Below are positions 25,995 through 34,411 of a DNA stretch of 64,000 bases, one piece after another (the first letter of the stretch is position 1; each line of letters begins with the position of its first letter). This stretch comes from Persebacter sp965221835 (lineage in GTDB: Bacteria > Pseudomonadota > Gammaproteobacteria > Tethybacterales > Persebacteraceae), in contig OZ244916.1 in NCBI GenBank assembly GCA_965221835.1, positions 1,178,001 through 1,242,000 of the forward strand, given 5' to 3'. The notes beneath the pieces were generated by a model. It had not been told where the DNA came from and made no database searches. It saw nothing but the letters and a program-made list of their open reading frames with translations. A program made the position numbers and the translations under genes.

Positions 25995-27491
25995 TCAGCG
26001 AAAGCGGCGGCGTTTTGCGGCGTTTCGTTGCCGGAGGAGCGCGCTTGCCGCCAGCGCGGCGGATAATAAGAGTGCGGGCGTTTCGCCGTAGCGCATGAAA
26101 GGAGTCGCGCCTTTTCGCAACTCCAAAACGCCGTGCAATTCGCCGCGTGTCATCGGCGGCAGTTGCGATATGACGCGCCCGCGGTGATTGATTAGCGCCG
26201 TCATTCCCGTATTTGTCGCGCGCGCCAGCGACCGCCCGAATTCCGCCGCCCGAAACTGCGCCATTCGCAAATGCTGCAGCGACATCGCCGAACCGTCAAA
26301 CCAGCCGTCGTTTGTGATATTTATCAGTACTTTCGCCTGCGGCAACTGCGCGCGCCATATCTCTGGAAAAATATCCTCATAACAAATAGAAATTGCCGCA
26401 TCCGCGCCCGGCAACGACATCGCCCGCGCCGCACCGCCCGCCGCCAGCGAATTGTAGGGAATATCCGCCGCCAGCAACAGCGGGCGCAAAATGCCCGCAA
26501 ATGGCAGATATTCGCCGTAAGGAGTCAAATGTCGCTTGCGATAGTCGGCGGACGGAAAATCGCCCAATGCCGCCGCGCCGTTATACCATTCTTCGCCGTC
26601 CTCCACAAACGCGCCCAACAATACCGCCCCGTCCCGGTTCGCCGCCAAACTTCGCAATGCCGCAACATATTCCGGCGCATCCGCAAGACGCATCGGCAAC
26701 GCGGTTTCGGGAAAAATAATCCATCGCCCCGCCGCGTTTTCGGCAAGACGCGCATAATCGCGCAACGCTTGTTCTACTTCGCCCGCCCGCCATTTCAATT
26801 CTTGCCGGATGTTGCCTTGCAAAAGCGAAACTGAAATTTCGCCCGCCGGACGAGTCCATTCCATTCGCGCCGCCAATGCGCCGCCGCCCCACAAAACAAA
26901 CAACGCCATCGCAACCGACAATGCGCGCGGTAATCGCAACGGAAATAACGCCGCCAGCAACGCCGCCGTCAATGCGACAAATAGATTCGCCCCGTTTATG
27001 CCGAAAATCGGCAGCCAGCCGTGCAACGGACTTGCCGGCGATTGCGAATAACCCGCCGCCAGCCACGGAAAACCGCTGAACAATAATCCGCGCAACCATT
27101 CCGCCGCCGCCCATGCTGCCGCCAAAATAACTAATGTCGCCATTTGTGCCGAATCGCCGCCGAAGCGGAACGACAACGCCGCCGCCGCCGCAAAATAACA
27201 CGACAACGCCGCATAAAATATCGCCGACAACAACGCCGCCGCCCACATCGGCAATCCGATATAACCGCCCAGCGCGCCGAAAATCCAATGCAATCCGCCG
27301 CCAAACCAGACAAAAGCGAAAACAAAAGCGAGAGTAGCCGCCGCACGGCGCGAACCGGCGTGCGCCACACTATAAAACAAAACCGCCAACGCCAGCGGCG
27401 CCAGAAACCACAATTCGGCAGGCGCAAACGCCGCCGCCATTGCGCCGCCCGCGATTGCGGCGAATAAAATGTTAATCGGCGGGCGGCGCAA
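25995..27491 (-). CDS. lnt: Apolipoprotein N-acyltransferase
   Basis: 498 residues. Lnt adds the third acyl chain to lipoproteins at the periplasmic face of the inner membrane. About six N-terminal membrane spans precede a nitrilase-like domain with the catalytic triad E262 (FPETALP), K319 (YRKRHLTPYGEYLP) and C370 (SICYEDIFPE), closely matching E. coli E267-K335-C387. The best start is a TTG overlapping corC by 20 nt; no ATG lies close enough to include the first membrane span. It ends the miaB-phoH-ybeY-corC-lnt operon. Confidence 0.95.
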   Translation of the reverse strand: MRRPPINILFAAIAGGAMAAAFAPAELWFLAPLALAVLFYSVAHAGSRRAAATLAFVFAFVWFGGGLHWIFGALGGYIGLPMWAAALLSAIFYAALSCYFAAAAALSFRFGGDSAQMATLVILAAAWAAAEWLRGLLFSGFPWLAAGYSQSPASPLHGWLPIFGINGANLFVALTAALLAALFPLRLPRALSVAMALFVLWGGGALAARMEWTRPAGEISVSLLQGNIRQELKWRAGEVEQALRDYARLAENAAGRWIIFPETALPMRLADAPEYVAALRSLAANRDGAVLLGAFVEDGEEWYNGAAALGDFPSADYRKRHLTPYGEYLPFAGILRPLLLAADIPYNSLAAGGAARAMSLPGADAAISICYEDIFPEIWRAQLPQAKVLINITNDGWFDGSAMSLQHLRMAQFRAAEFGRSLARATNTGMTALINHRGRVISQLPPMTRGELHGVLELRKGATPFMRYGETPALLLSAALAASALLRQRNAAKRRRFR

Positions 27492-28293
27492 CGGATACTT
27501 TCAGCGTGTAAATGCGGCGGTCATCCGCCTCCAAAACTTCCAACTTAAAACGCCCCGCCCGATGCGCATAATGTTTTTCGGGCAGACGACCGATTTCCGC
27601 CGCCAACCATCCGGCGACCGTGTCCGCGCCTTGTGCCGGCAAATCCGCCCCGAAAGACGCGTTAAATTCTTCCACCGACATCGCGCCTTTGATAATTGTC
27701 GCCCCGCCCGCCGTGCTTGTTTGCGCCTTGTCTTCCTCGTCATCGTATTCGTCTTCAATTTCGCCGACAATGCGTTCCAGCACATCCTCAATCGTAACGA
27801 TTCCGGCGGGCGATTCGTATTCGTCCACGACAATAACGAGATGCGTCCGGTGACGGCGAAAATCGTCCAGCATCACATCCAAATTTTTCGTTTCCGGCTG
27901 AAAAATCGGCGGGCGCATCGCTTTGCGAATTTTGAATGTTTGCGGGCAATCGACATAACGCAACAAATCTTTCGCCAGCAAAACGCCGCAAATATGTTCG
28001 CCGTCTTCGGCAAACACCGGATAACGCGAATGTTCTTTTGAACACACCAGCGAAACAGCGGCGCGATAATCGTCGCCGACCGACAAACCGACAATATCGT
28101 TTTTTGGAATCATCACATCGCGGATTGTCCATTCGCTCATGGACAAAACGCCTTCTATCATTTCCATCGCGCGTTCGTTGAGATAGCCTTCGTTGCTTTG
28201 CAAATCGCGCAAATGCCGCAAAAGACCTTTTTTGTCTTCCGGTGTTGCGTTTAAGAGATGAATCAGGCGGCGCCGCCAATTTTGGTTTTTCAT
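27472..28293 (-). CDS. corC: HlyC/CorC-family CBS-domain protein (Mg/Co homeostasis)
   Basis: 273 residues. The cytosolic CorC type has two CBS domains (about 65-185; VRDVMIPKNDIVGL and VIVVDEYESPAGIVTIEDVLE) and a C-terminal CorC/HlyC transporter-associated domain. It has no membrane segment, unlike CNNM-type relatives. In enteric bacteria it affects magnesium and cobalt efflux through CorA. The ATG was chosen where homology begins (MKNQNWRRRLIHLL), 1 nt after the ybeY stop. Confidence 0.92.
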   Translation of the reverse strand: MKNQNWRRRLIHLLNATPEDKKGLLRHLRDLQSNEGYLNERAMEMIEGVLSMSEWTIRDVMIPKNDIVGLSVGDDYRAAVSLVCSKEHSRYPVFAEDGEHICGVLLAKDLLRYVDCPQTFKIRKAMRPPIFQPETKNLDVMLDDFRRHRTHLVIVVDEYESPAGIVTIEDVLERIVGEIEDEYDDEEDKAQTSTAGGATIIKGAMSVEEFNASFGADLPAQGADTVAGWLAAEIGRLPEKHYAHRAGRFKLEVLEADDRRIYTLKVSVAPPAD

Positions 28294-28294
28294 A

Positions 28295-28735
28295 TTAATT
28301 CGGCAATAAAATATACGGGTCAGCGACTCCGAATCGCGCCAATGTTTCGCGTTCGGTTTCTTCCATTTGCGCGGCATTGCGGGGCGTGTCGTGTCGCCAT
28401 CCCGCCAAATGCAAGGCGGCATGCAAAACCAGATGCGCAAGATGATCAGGCGGCTGTCGGCGGCGGCGGCGGGCGTCTTCACGGGCGGCGGCGGCGCAAA
28501 CAACAATATCGCCCAGCACCGGCATACCGCGCGCATGATAGGCGAACGCCAACACATCGGACAATGTTTTTTTGCCGCGCCGGCGATTAATTTCGCGCAT
28601 TTCGGCGACATTGACAAATCGCACCGCCACTTCGCCGGACGGTACGGCGGCGCGCACCAAACTTCGGATTCGCGCGCGTGAAAGCGGCGGTTCTCCGCCA
28701 TCCGCGTACTGTACGGATAACGAAAGGCGAGTCAT
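28295..28735 (-). CDS. ybeY: Endoribonuclease YbeY
   Basis: 146 residues. YbeY is a zinc-dependent RNase acting in 16S rRNA 3'-end maturation and ribosome quality control. The metal site is HAALHLAGWRHD, the family's H-x3-H-x5-H pattern, and the S-D-V-L-A-F motif (TLSDVLAF) lies before it. The ATG overlaps the phoH stop as ATGA. Confidence 0.95.
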   Translation of the reverse strand: MTRLSLSVQYADGGEPPLSRARIRSLVRAAVPSGEVAVRFVNVAEMREINRRRGKKTLSDVLAFAYHARGMPVLGDIVVCAAAAREDARRRRRQPPDHLAHLVLHAALHLAGWRHDTPRNAAQMEETERETLARFGVADPYILLPN

Positions 28736-29739
28736 TTCGCGCGATTTTGTCCGCCGGTTGCGGCGGTTTTGCGGGGCGATTTTGCCGGGGCGAACGAATT
28801 TTTATGCGCGGCGACGCCCGTTTGTTTGCGTGCGGGTAATTGGTACGCCCCCAAAATACTTTTGACCAGCGGATGACGGACAATATCGGCGTTGTAAAAC
28901 CGGTGCATTGCAATTCCCGCAATATCGTCCAGCCGCCGTATCGCATCAGACAATCCGGATTCGCCGCCGCCTTCCAAATCGCTTTGCGATTCGTCACCGG
29001 CGACAATCATCCGCCCGTTGATGCCGATGCGCGTCAATGTCATTTTCATCTGCGCGGGAGTCGTATTTTGCGCCTCATCCAGCACGATAACCGCATCGTC
29101 AATCGTCAGCCCGCGCATGAAAGAAAGCGGAATTACCGAAATCTGTTCCGCCGCCGTTCTTCGTTCCGTCTCGTTTCGTCCGAGCAGGCGATATAAAATT
29201 TCGTGCAACGGACGCAAATACGGATTGACTTTTTGTTCCATATCGCCGGGCAAAAAACCGATTCGTTCGCCGCCCGCTTCCACCGCCGGACGAGTCAGTA
29301 CCAATCTTTCGTGTTCGCCGTCTTGCAACAATTGCAACGCCGCCGCCAACGCGACATGCGTTTTGCCGGTGCCCGCCGGTCCCGCGCAAAAAACGACGCT
29401 GTTTTGCATTATTTTTTGCATCAATTCGCCTTGCGCGGCGGTGCGCGGCATAAATCGCCCGCCGGATTTGACGGGCAACGGGGCGGGTGCGCCGCCGCCG
29501 ATTTCCATTTGAATGTCTGCCAAATTCATGTTTTGACGGGCGCGGGCGTACAATCGCCGCAAAGTATCTGCCGCCTCTTCCGCAGCGGCACCGCGCAACG
29601 AAAACCGGTCGCCGCGCCGCCGAATATCCACGCCGAAAGTCCGCGCGATATGCGCGATATTGCCGTCCATCGCGCCGCATAAGTTTGCCAGCCGCGTGTT
29701 GCAAGACGGCGTCAGCGACAAATCCACAATGTCCGTCAT
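28732..29739 (-). CDS. phoH: PhoH-like ATPase
   Basis: 335 residues. A P-loop ATPase of the PhoH/YbeZ type that works with YbeY in RNA metabolism. Walker A is GPAGTGKT, Walker B is VIVLDEAQNT, and TRPAVEAGGERIGFLPGD is a family signature. The N-terminal 100 residues resemble a KH-like RNA-binding domain, and the C-terminal 40 residues are a basic, low-complexity tail. The start is the ATG overlapping the miaB stop, although the frame stays open upstream. Confidence 0.95.
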   Translation of the reverse strand: MTDIVDLSLTPSCNTRLANLCGAMDGNIAHIARTFGVDIRRRGDRFSLRGAAAEEAADTLRRLYARARQNMNLADIQMEIGGGAPAPLPVKSGGRFMPRTAAQGELMQKIMQNSVVFCAGPAGTGKTHVALAAALQLLQDGEHERLVLTRPAVEAGGERIGFLPGDMEQKVNPYLRPLHEILYRLLGRNETERRTAAEQISVIPLSFMRGLTIDDAVIVLDEAQNTTPAQMKMTLTRIGINGRMIVAGDESQSDLEGGGESGLSDAIRRLDDIAGIAMHRFYNADIVRHPLVKSILGAYQLPARKQTGVAAHKNSFAPAKSPRKTAATGGQNRAK

Positions 29740-31064
29740 GCCGCGCCGGGAAGCATTTCGCCGCGCAATGTGTGCGCTGTCGCTTCGGTAATTTTGACTC
29801 GCACCATTTCGCCGATGCATTTTTCGTCCGCGGCGAAATTGACGACCCGATTGTTGCCGGTGCGCCCGCTCATTTCGCCGGGGCGTTTGCGGGAAACGCC
29901 TTCTACCAGCACGATTTCGGTGTTGCCGACCATCGCGCGGCTAAATGCGCGCCCGTTTTCTTCTAACTTTTCTTGCAACCGTTGCAGGCGTTCTTTTTTT
30001 TCCGCCGCCGGGGTGTCGTCCGGCATTGTCGCCGCCGGAGTACCGGGGCGGGGACTGTACAAAAAACTGAAACTGAAATCAAACTCCACTTCGTCCGCCA
30101 ACGCCAAAGTTCGCGCGAAATCTTTTTCGTCCTCTCCCGGAAAACCGACAATAAAATCGCCGGAAACCAGAATATCGGGGCGCACTTTCCGCATTTCGCG
30201 GATGATGTGTTTGTATTCCAGCGAAGTATAGCCGCGTTTCATCGCCGCCAATACCCGGTCGGAACCGGATTGCACCGGCAAATGCAAATAATCGGTCAGT
30301 TGCGGAATGCGCGAATATGCCGCCACCAAACGGTCGGAAAACTCCACCGGATGCGAAGTCATAAAACGAATTCGCTCCACGCCTTCCACTGCGGCAACGC
30401 AATCTAACAACGCGGTAAAATCCACTTCGCCGCCGTCCGTACGCGCGCGATAAGCGTTGACATTTTGCCCCAAAAGTACGATTTCGCGCGTGCCGCGCAT
30501 TGCCAGCGACGATATTTCTTCCAAAACGCTTTCCAGCGGGCGCGATACTTCTTCGCCGCGCGTATAAGGCACAACGCAAAACGAACAATATTTGCTGCAC
30601 CCTTCCATCACCGAAACGAAAGCGGAAGGTCCGCAAACGCCCGGCGGCGGCAGCGAATCGAATTTTTCCATCGCCGGAAATGATATATCCACTTGCGCCC
30701 GTCCGGTCGCACGCCGTGCCGCAATCATTTCCGGCAAACGGTGAATGGTTTGCGGGCCGAACACAATATCCACAAACGGGGCGCGCCGCCGTAATGCGTC
30801 GCCTTCCTGACTTGCAACGCAGCCGCCGACTCCGACAAGCAGGCGCGGATTTTGTTTTTTTAGCGGCGCGAGTCGCCCCAAATCGGAAAATACTTTTTCT
30901 TGCGCGCGGTCACGCACCGAACAGGTGTTCAATAAAATAATGTCCGCCTCTTCCGGTGCGCACACGGAATCGGTCTGCCCCGCCAGCACATCCGCCATTC
31001 GCGCCGAATCGTATTCGTTCATCTGGCACCCGAAAGTGCGGACGAACAATTTTTCCTTTCCCAT
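29736..31064 (-). CDS. miaB: tRNA-2-methylthio-N6-isopentenyladenosine-37 synthase
   Basis: 442 residues. A radical-SAM methylthiotransferase that modifies A37 of tRNAs reading codons starting with U. The N-terminal UPF0004 domain carries the auxiliary-cluster cysteines (FGCQMNEYDS and two later Cys), the radical-SAM cluster motif is CSKYCSFC, and a TRAM domain closes the protein (ENGRAFSRAMVGNTEIVLVEG and beyond). It is first in its operon. A TATAGT -10-like box ends 8 nt before the ATG. Confidence 0.96.
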   Translation of the reverse strand: MGKEKLFVRTFGCQMNEYDSARMADVLAGQTDSVCAPEEADIILLNTCSVRDRAQEKVFSDLGRLAPLKKQNPRLLVGVGGCVASQEGDALRRRAPFVDIVFGPQTIHRLPEMIAARRATGRAQVDISFPAMEKFDSLPPPGVCGPSAFVSVMEGCSKYCSFCVVPYTRGEEVSRPLESVLEEISSLAMRGTREIVLLGQNVNAYRARTDGGEVDFTALLDCVAAVEGVERIRFMTSHPVEFSDRLVAAYSRIPQLTDYLHLPVQSGSDRVLAAMKRGYTSLEYKHIIREMRKVRPDILVSGDFIVGFPGEDEKDFARTLALADEVEFDFSFSFLYSPRPGTPAATMPDDTPAAEKKERLQRLQEKLEENGRAFSRAMVGNTEIVLVEGVSRKRPGEMSGRTGNNRVVNFAADEKCIGEMVRVKITEATAHTLRGEMLPGAA

Positions 31065-31092
31065 ATTCTTATACTATATCAAAAAATTCGCG

Positions 31093-31797
31093 CTATCGTC
31101 CCGCCGCCGCCCGTTCGCCAAAAAACGCGTCTACAATTTTTGTTGCCGGTCCGTATAAGGCGCGGTCAAAACGCGCGTTTCCCGCCGACGGTTCCAGATT
31201 TAACTCCACGCATTCCGCCTTCGCCGCCCGCGCCTGCAACACAAATCCCGCCGCCGGATAAACATTGCCGGAAGTGCCGACAGATACAAATAACGCGCAT
31301 TGCGCCAGCGCATCGCCGATTCGTGCCATTTCGTAAGGCATTTCGCCGAACCAAACGATATCCGGACGCAACCGCCCCGCCGCCCCGCATTCGCCGCAAA
31401 CCGAATCGGTCGACAAATCGCCGCGCACGGCAAAAACGCCGCCGCAACTTTCGCACCGCATCTTAAATAATTCGCCGTGCATGTGAACGATGTTGCGACT
31501 TCCCGCGCGTTCGTGCAAATCGTCTATATTTTGCGTAATCAGCAAAAAATCGCCGTCATGCCGCCGTTCAAATTCTGCCAACGCGATATGGGCGGCGTTC
31601 GGGGCGGCATTTTGTGCGGCGCGGCGGCGGGCGTTGTAAAACCGATGCACAAGATGCGGGTCGCGCGCAAATCCTTCCGGTGTCGCCACATCTTCTATGC
31701 GATGCTCCTCCCACAATCCATCGGCGGCGCGAAAAGTACGCAACCCCGATTCCGCGGAAATGCCCGCCCCCGTCAATACTGCAATGCCGCCCGGCAC
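31093..31797 (-). CDS. cobB: NAD-dependent protein deacylase (sirtuin, CobB/SIRT5-like)
   Basis: 234 residues. Sirtuins remove acyl groups from lysines using NAD. Visible are GAGISAESGLRTFR (NAD site), TQNIDDLHERAGS, the catalytic H107 in HMHGEL, four zinc cysteines (C115, C118, C134, C137) and GTSGNVYPA. Y54 and R57 (RFYNARRR) match the pair that lets SIRT5 and CobB accept succinyl-lysine. The start is a GTG 9 nt downstream of the gst stop; the open frame further upstream runs antiparallel to nothing conserved. A likely role is to control acyl-CoA synthetases. Confidence 0.92.
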   Translation of the reverse strand: MPGGIAVLTGAGISAESGLRTFRAADGLWEEHRIEDVATPEGFARDPHLVHRFYNARRRAAQNAAPNAAHIALAEFERRHDGDFLLITQNIDDLHERAGSRNIVHMHGELFKMRCESCGGVFAVRGDLSTDSVCGECGAAGRLRPDIVWFGEMPYEMARIGDALAQCALFVSVGTSGNVYPAAGFVLQARAAKAECVELNLEPSAGNARFDRALYGPATKIVDAFFGERAAAGR

Positions 31798-31805
31798 GGT
31801 AAAAA

Positions 31806-32516
31806 CTAAGATGCGTCGCCGGAAGGCGCGCACGGCGCGGTTTGTCCGAACATAAACTTTTTCGCTTCGTCGTCCATAACGGGCGATGCGGAGACTTCGC
31901 GTCCTTTTTCGTACGCGCGCATGACCGCCGGACGGTCGGCAACGGCGCGCATCCACCGCCCGACATTCGGATAATCGGCGATATTGACGCCTTGTTTTTC
32001 GTGCGGGACAATCCACGGATAACACGCCATATCGGCAACCGAATACGCACCGGCGACATAATCGCGCCCGGCGAGATTTTTGTCCAGCACGGCGTACAGC
32101 CGCTTTGTTTCGTTTTCGTAGCGCGTTATGGCGTAGGAAATTTGTTCAGGCGCATAGCCGCGAAAATGGTGATTTTGTCCAAGCATCGGTCCCAGCCCGC
32201 CCATCTGCCACATCAGCCATTGAACGGTTTCGTATTTGGCGCGCGTATCAGACGGCAAAAATTGTCCGGTTTTTTCGGCGAGATACAACAATATCGCGCC
32301 GGATTCAAAAACCGCCAAAGGCGCACCGCCGCCTGCCGGGGCGTGGTCGACAATGGCGGGGATGCGATTGTTGGGCGAAATCGCGAGAAAATCGGGCGCA
32401 AACTGTTCGCCGCGTCCGATATTTACCGGCAAAATGCGGTAAGGCAACGCCGCTTCTTCCAAAAAAATCGCCGCCTTATGCCCGTTGGGAGTCGGCCAAT
32501 AATATAAATCAATCAT
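31806..32516 (-). CDS. Glutathione S-transferase, nu class (YfcG/YghU-like)
   Basis: 236 residues. The N-terminal thioredoxin-like domain begins IDLYYWPTPNGHK, the nu-class active-site region in which Thr/Asn rather than Tyr contacts glutathione, and NNRIPAIVDH plus FESGAILLYLAEK follow. The helical C-terminal domain has MWQMGGLGPMLGQNHHF, typical of the disulfide-bond oxidoreductases YfcG/YghU. It is preceded by a predicted 27-codon leader ORF overlapping its start by 8 nt. Confidence 0.92.
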   Translation of the reverse strand: MIDLYYWPTPNGHKAAIFLEEAALPYRILPVNIGRGEQFAPDFLAISPNNRIPAIVDHAPAGGGAPLAVFESGAILLYLAEKTGQFLPSDTRAKYETVQWLMWQMGGLGPMLGQNHHFRGYAPEQISYAITRYENETKRLYAVLDKNLAGRDYVAGAYSVADMACYPWIVPHEKQGVNIADYPNVGRWMRAVADRPAVMRAYEKGREVSASPVMDDEAKKFMFGQTAPCAPSGDAS

Positions 32517-32592
32517 TTTTCGGATTTTTCGCGTTTTTCGCGTTTTTCGGATTTGTCGGATTTTCGGCGCGTTTTATTGGTGTAAATAACAT
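32509..32592 (-). CDS. Putative leaderless leader peptide coupled to gst
   Basis: A 27-codon frame starts at an ATG exactly 7 nt downstream of an extended -10 box (TGTTATAAT) and ends 8 nt inside gst. It begins MLFTPIKRAEN and continues with NPK/NAK repeats that reflect CGAAAAACG tandem DNA. There is no Shine-Dalgarno for either frame, so ribosomes loaded on the 5'-terminal ATG could reinitiate at gst. The peptide resembles no known protein and may be only a translation-delivery device. Confidence 0.35.
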   Translation of the reverse strand: MLFTPIKRAENPTNPKNAKNAKNPKND

Positions 32593-32599
32593 ACCGGCG

Positions 32600-32628
32600 A
32601 TTATAACACGCCCGCCCGCCCCGATAAA
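32600..32628 (-). promoter_or_regulatory. Extended -10 promoter of gst
   Basis: On the minus strand TGTTATAAT supplies an extended -10 (TATAAT at 32600-32605), with a weak TTTATC 17 bp upstream. It is 7 nt from the leader-ORF ATG and about 84 nt from the gst ATG. Confidence 0.6.
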
Positions 32629-32653
32629 ATCATCCGCGAAAAATCGCGCCGCG

Positions 32654-33055
32654 TTAATGAATGTGCCGCGGTACAAAAAGCGAAAAACGGGGAATGGCAA
32701 CCGCAAAATCGCCGCCGTCCGCGATGCGCATCGTATAAAAACCCGACATACTCCCCGCGGGAGTCGGCAAATCCACATAACTCGTATATGCAAAATTTTC
32801 GTTCGGCGGGATGTGCGGTTGTTCGCCGATTACGCCGTCACCGCAAACTTCGCGCGTTTTGCCGTCGCCGTCCGTTATCCGCCATTCGCGCGATATTAAC
32901 TGAAACGCCGCCCGCCCGATGTTGCGAATAACGATATGATAAGCGAAACAATAATGCGCTTCCGGCAACCGAATATGCGGCGCATGGTCGGCGCGTACGA
33001 CGACTTCCGCCTTTGCGCCCGATGCATCATCTTCGCTGACCGCCGTTGCATTCAT
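32654..33055 (-). CDS. apaG: ApaG-family protein
   Basis: 133 residues. A fibronectin-III-like beta-sandwich protein linked in enteric bacteria to cobalt/magnesium sensitivity and the ApaH locus. Conserved blocks are SREWRITDGDGKTREVCGDG, VIGEQPHIPPNENFAYTSY and TPAGSMSGFYTM. It is divergent from rpe, and its ATG follows a TATACT box by 7 nt, predicting a leaderless mRNA. Confidence 0.93.
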   Translation of the reverse strand: MNATAVSEDDASGAKAEVVVRADHAPHIRLPEAHYCFAYHIVIRNIGRAAFQLISREWRITDGDGKTREVCGDGVIGEQPHIPPNENFAYTSYVDLPTPAGSMSGFYTMRIADGGDFAVAIPRFSLFVPRHIH

Positions 33056-33062
33056 TCGTTAT

Positions 33063-33070
33063 AGTATAAT
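33063..33070. promoter_or_regulatory. Overlapping divergent -10 boxes for apaG and rpe
   Basis: Within 8 bp lie a plus-strand TATAAT (33065-33070, towards rpe) and a minus-strand TATACT (33068-33063, towards apaG). Polymerase bound for one direction would block the other. The minus box is 7 nt from the apaG ATG; the plus box is 13 nt from the rpe ATG. Confidence 0.55.
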
Positions 33071-33083
33071 CATTTTTGCCGTG

Positions 33084-33737
33084 ATGCCGATTATTGCCGC
33101 GAGTTTGTTGTCCGCCGATTTTGCCGATTTGGGCGGTGAATCCGCCGCCGCACTCAAATCCGGGGCGGATTGGTTGCATTTGGATGTGATGGACAATCAT
33201 TATGTACCAAATCTTACATTCGGCGCACCGGTTTGCGCCGCCTTGCGCCGACGCTTGCCTTATGCCTATCTGGACGCGCATTTAATGACCGCACCGGTGG
33301 ACAATCTTGTCGCCCCGTTTGCGGCGGCGGGCGCGAATATGCTGACGATTCATCCGGACGCCGCACCGCACCCGCATCGCACGATGAACGCCATTGCCGC
33401 CGCCGGAATGCATACCGGCATCGCACTAAATCCCGGCGCACCGCTTTCCCTGCTGGATTATTTGCTGGATGCGGCGGATATGGTTTTGCTGATGACCGTC
33501 AATCCCGGTTTTGGCGGACAACAATTTATCGCGCCGATGTTGCACAAAATCGCCGCCGCCCGCAAAATGATAAACGACAGCGGGCGCGACATTCGCTTGC
33601 AAGTAGACGGCGGAATCAATCCGGAAACCGCCGCACAATGCATCGCCGCCGGGGCGGATACGCTTGTGGCGGGCGCCGCGATTTTCGGCGGCAACGATTA
33701 TGCACGCGCCATTTCCGCCTTGCGCGGTGTCGCATGA
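33084..33737 (+). CDS. rpe: Ribulose-phosphate 3-epimerase
   Basis: 217 residues. It interconverts ribulose-5-phosphate and xylulose-5-phosphate in the pentose-phosphate pathway. The TIM-barrel motifs are complete: IIAASLLSADFADLG, HLDVMDNHYVPNLTFG, DAHLMT, MTVNPGFGGQQFI and VDGGINPETA. A GTG one codon upstream is an alternative start; no ribosome-binding site exists for either, and the -10 box is only 13 nt away. The stop overlaps gph (ATGA). Confidence 0.96.
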   Translation: MPIIAASLLSADFADLGGESAAALKSGADWLHLDVMDNHYVPNLTFGAPVCAALRRRLPYAYLDAHLMTAPVDNLVAPFAAAGANMLTIHPDAAPHPHRTMNAIAAAGMHTGIALNPGAPLSLLDYLLDAADMVLLMTVNPGFGGQQFIAPMLHKIAAARKMINDSGRDIRLQVDGGINPETAAQCIAAGADTLVAGAAIFGGNDYARAISALRGVA

Positions 33738-34411
33738 CGCGCCCGAAATTCGCGGTTTTTTTTGATTTGGACGGAACGCTGATAGATTCCGCACCCGACA
33801 TTGACGAGGCGGCGGCGGCAACTTTGCGCGATTTGTCGCTGCCGCCGTTGTCGCCGGCACAAACGCGGGACTATATCGGCGACGGGATGAAACGGTTTGT
33901 CAAACGCGCGTTGACTCGCTGCCGGGACGGAGAACCGGAAGAAAGTTTGCTGGCAGCGGCAATGGCACGAATGGAATCGCACTATGCGCGATTTTGCATT
34001 GGTGCGGCGGAACGCGTATATCCGGGCGTTGCGGAAACTTTAACGACATTGCGGGAAATCGGCGCACCGATGGCTTGCATTACCAACAAACCCGCGCAAT
34101 TTACCGGTCCGGTACTGGCGGCGTGCGGGCTGGATATTTTTTTTTCGGTCGTCATTTCGGGCGATTCGCTGCCGCACAAAAAACCGCATCCGGCACCGTT
34201 GCGCGAGGCGTGCCGCCGATTGTCCGTGCGCGGCGAACAATCGTGGATGGTCGGCGATTCGCATGCGGATTCCGCCGCCGCTGCCGCCGCCGGTTGTCGT
34301 TTCGCTTTCGCCTCGTACGGCTATCATCGCCGCAAAAAATTACCACCTTCCGAAAAAATAATTTATAATTTCGCCGAAGTTTTGCAAACAGTGGAAATGG
34401 AAAATTTATGA
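33734..34411 (+). CDS. gph: Phosphoglycolate phosphatase (HAD family)
   Basis: 225 residues. It removes phosphate from 2-phosphoglycolate arising from DNA repair. The HAD motifs are FFDLDGTLIDSAPD (nucleophile and acid Asp), ITNKP, the KKP lysine and VGDSHADSAAA. The rpe-gph pair is common in Proteobacteria; in many of them trpE follows, but here an ABC transporter gene does. Other small phosphoesters are possible substrates. Confidence 0.9.
   Translation: MTRPKFAVFFDLDGTLIDSAPDIDEAAAATLRDLSLPPLSPAQTRDYIGDGMKRFVKRALTRCRDGEPEESLLAAAMARMESHYARFCIGAAERVYPGVAETLTTLREIGAPMACITNKPAQFTGPVLAACGLDIFFSVVISGDSLPHKKPHPAPLREACRRLSVRGEQSWMVGDSHADSAAAAAAGCRFAFASYGYHRRKKLPPSEKIIYNFAEVLQTVEMENL

Noticed and set aside
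28294..28701. Extension of CorC upstream of its ATG
   Set aside because: It overlaps ybeY on the same strand in another frame; conserved CorC sequence begins at the ATG at 28293.
25995..34000. Numerous long Arg/Ala-rich frames opposite the genes
   Set aside because: The GCGGCG/GCCGCC-rich DNA keeps alternative frames open; these frames lack family motifs and have biased Arg/Ala content.
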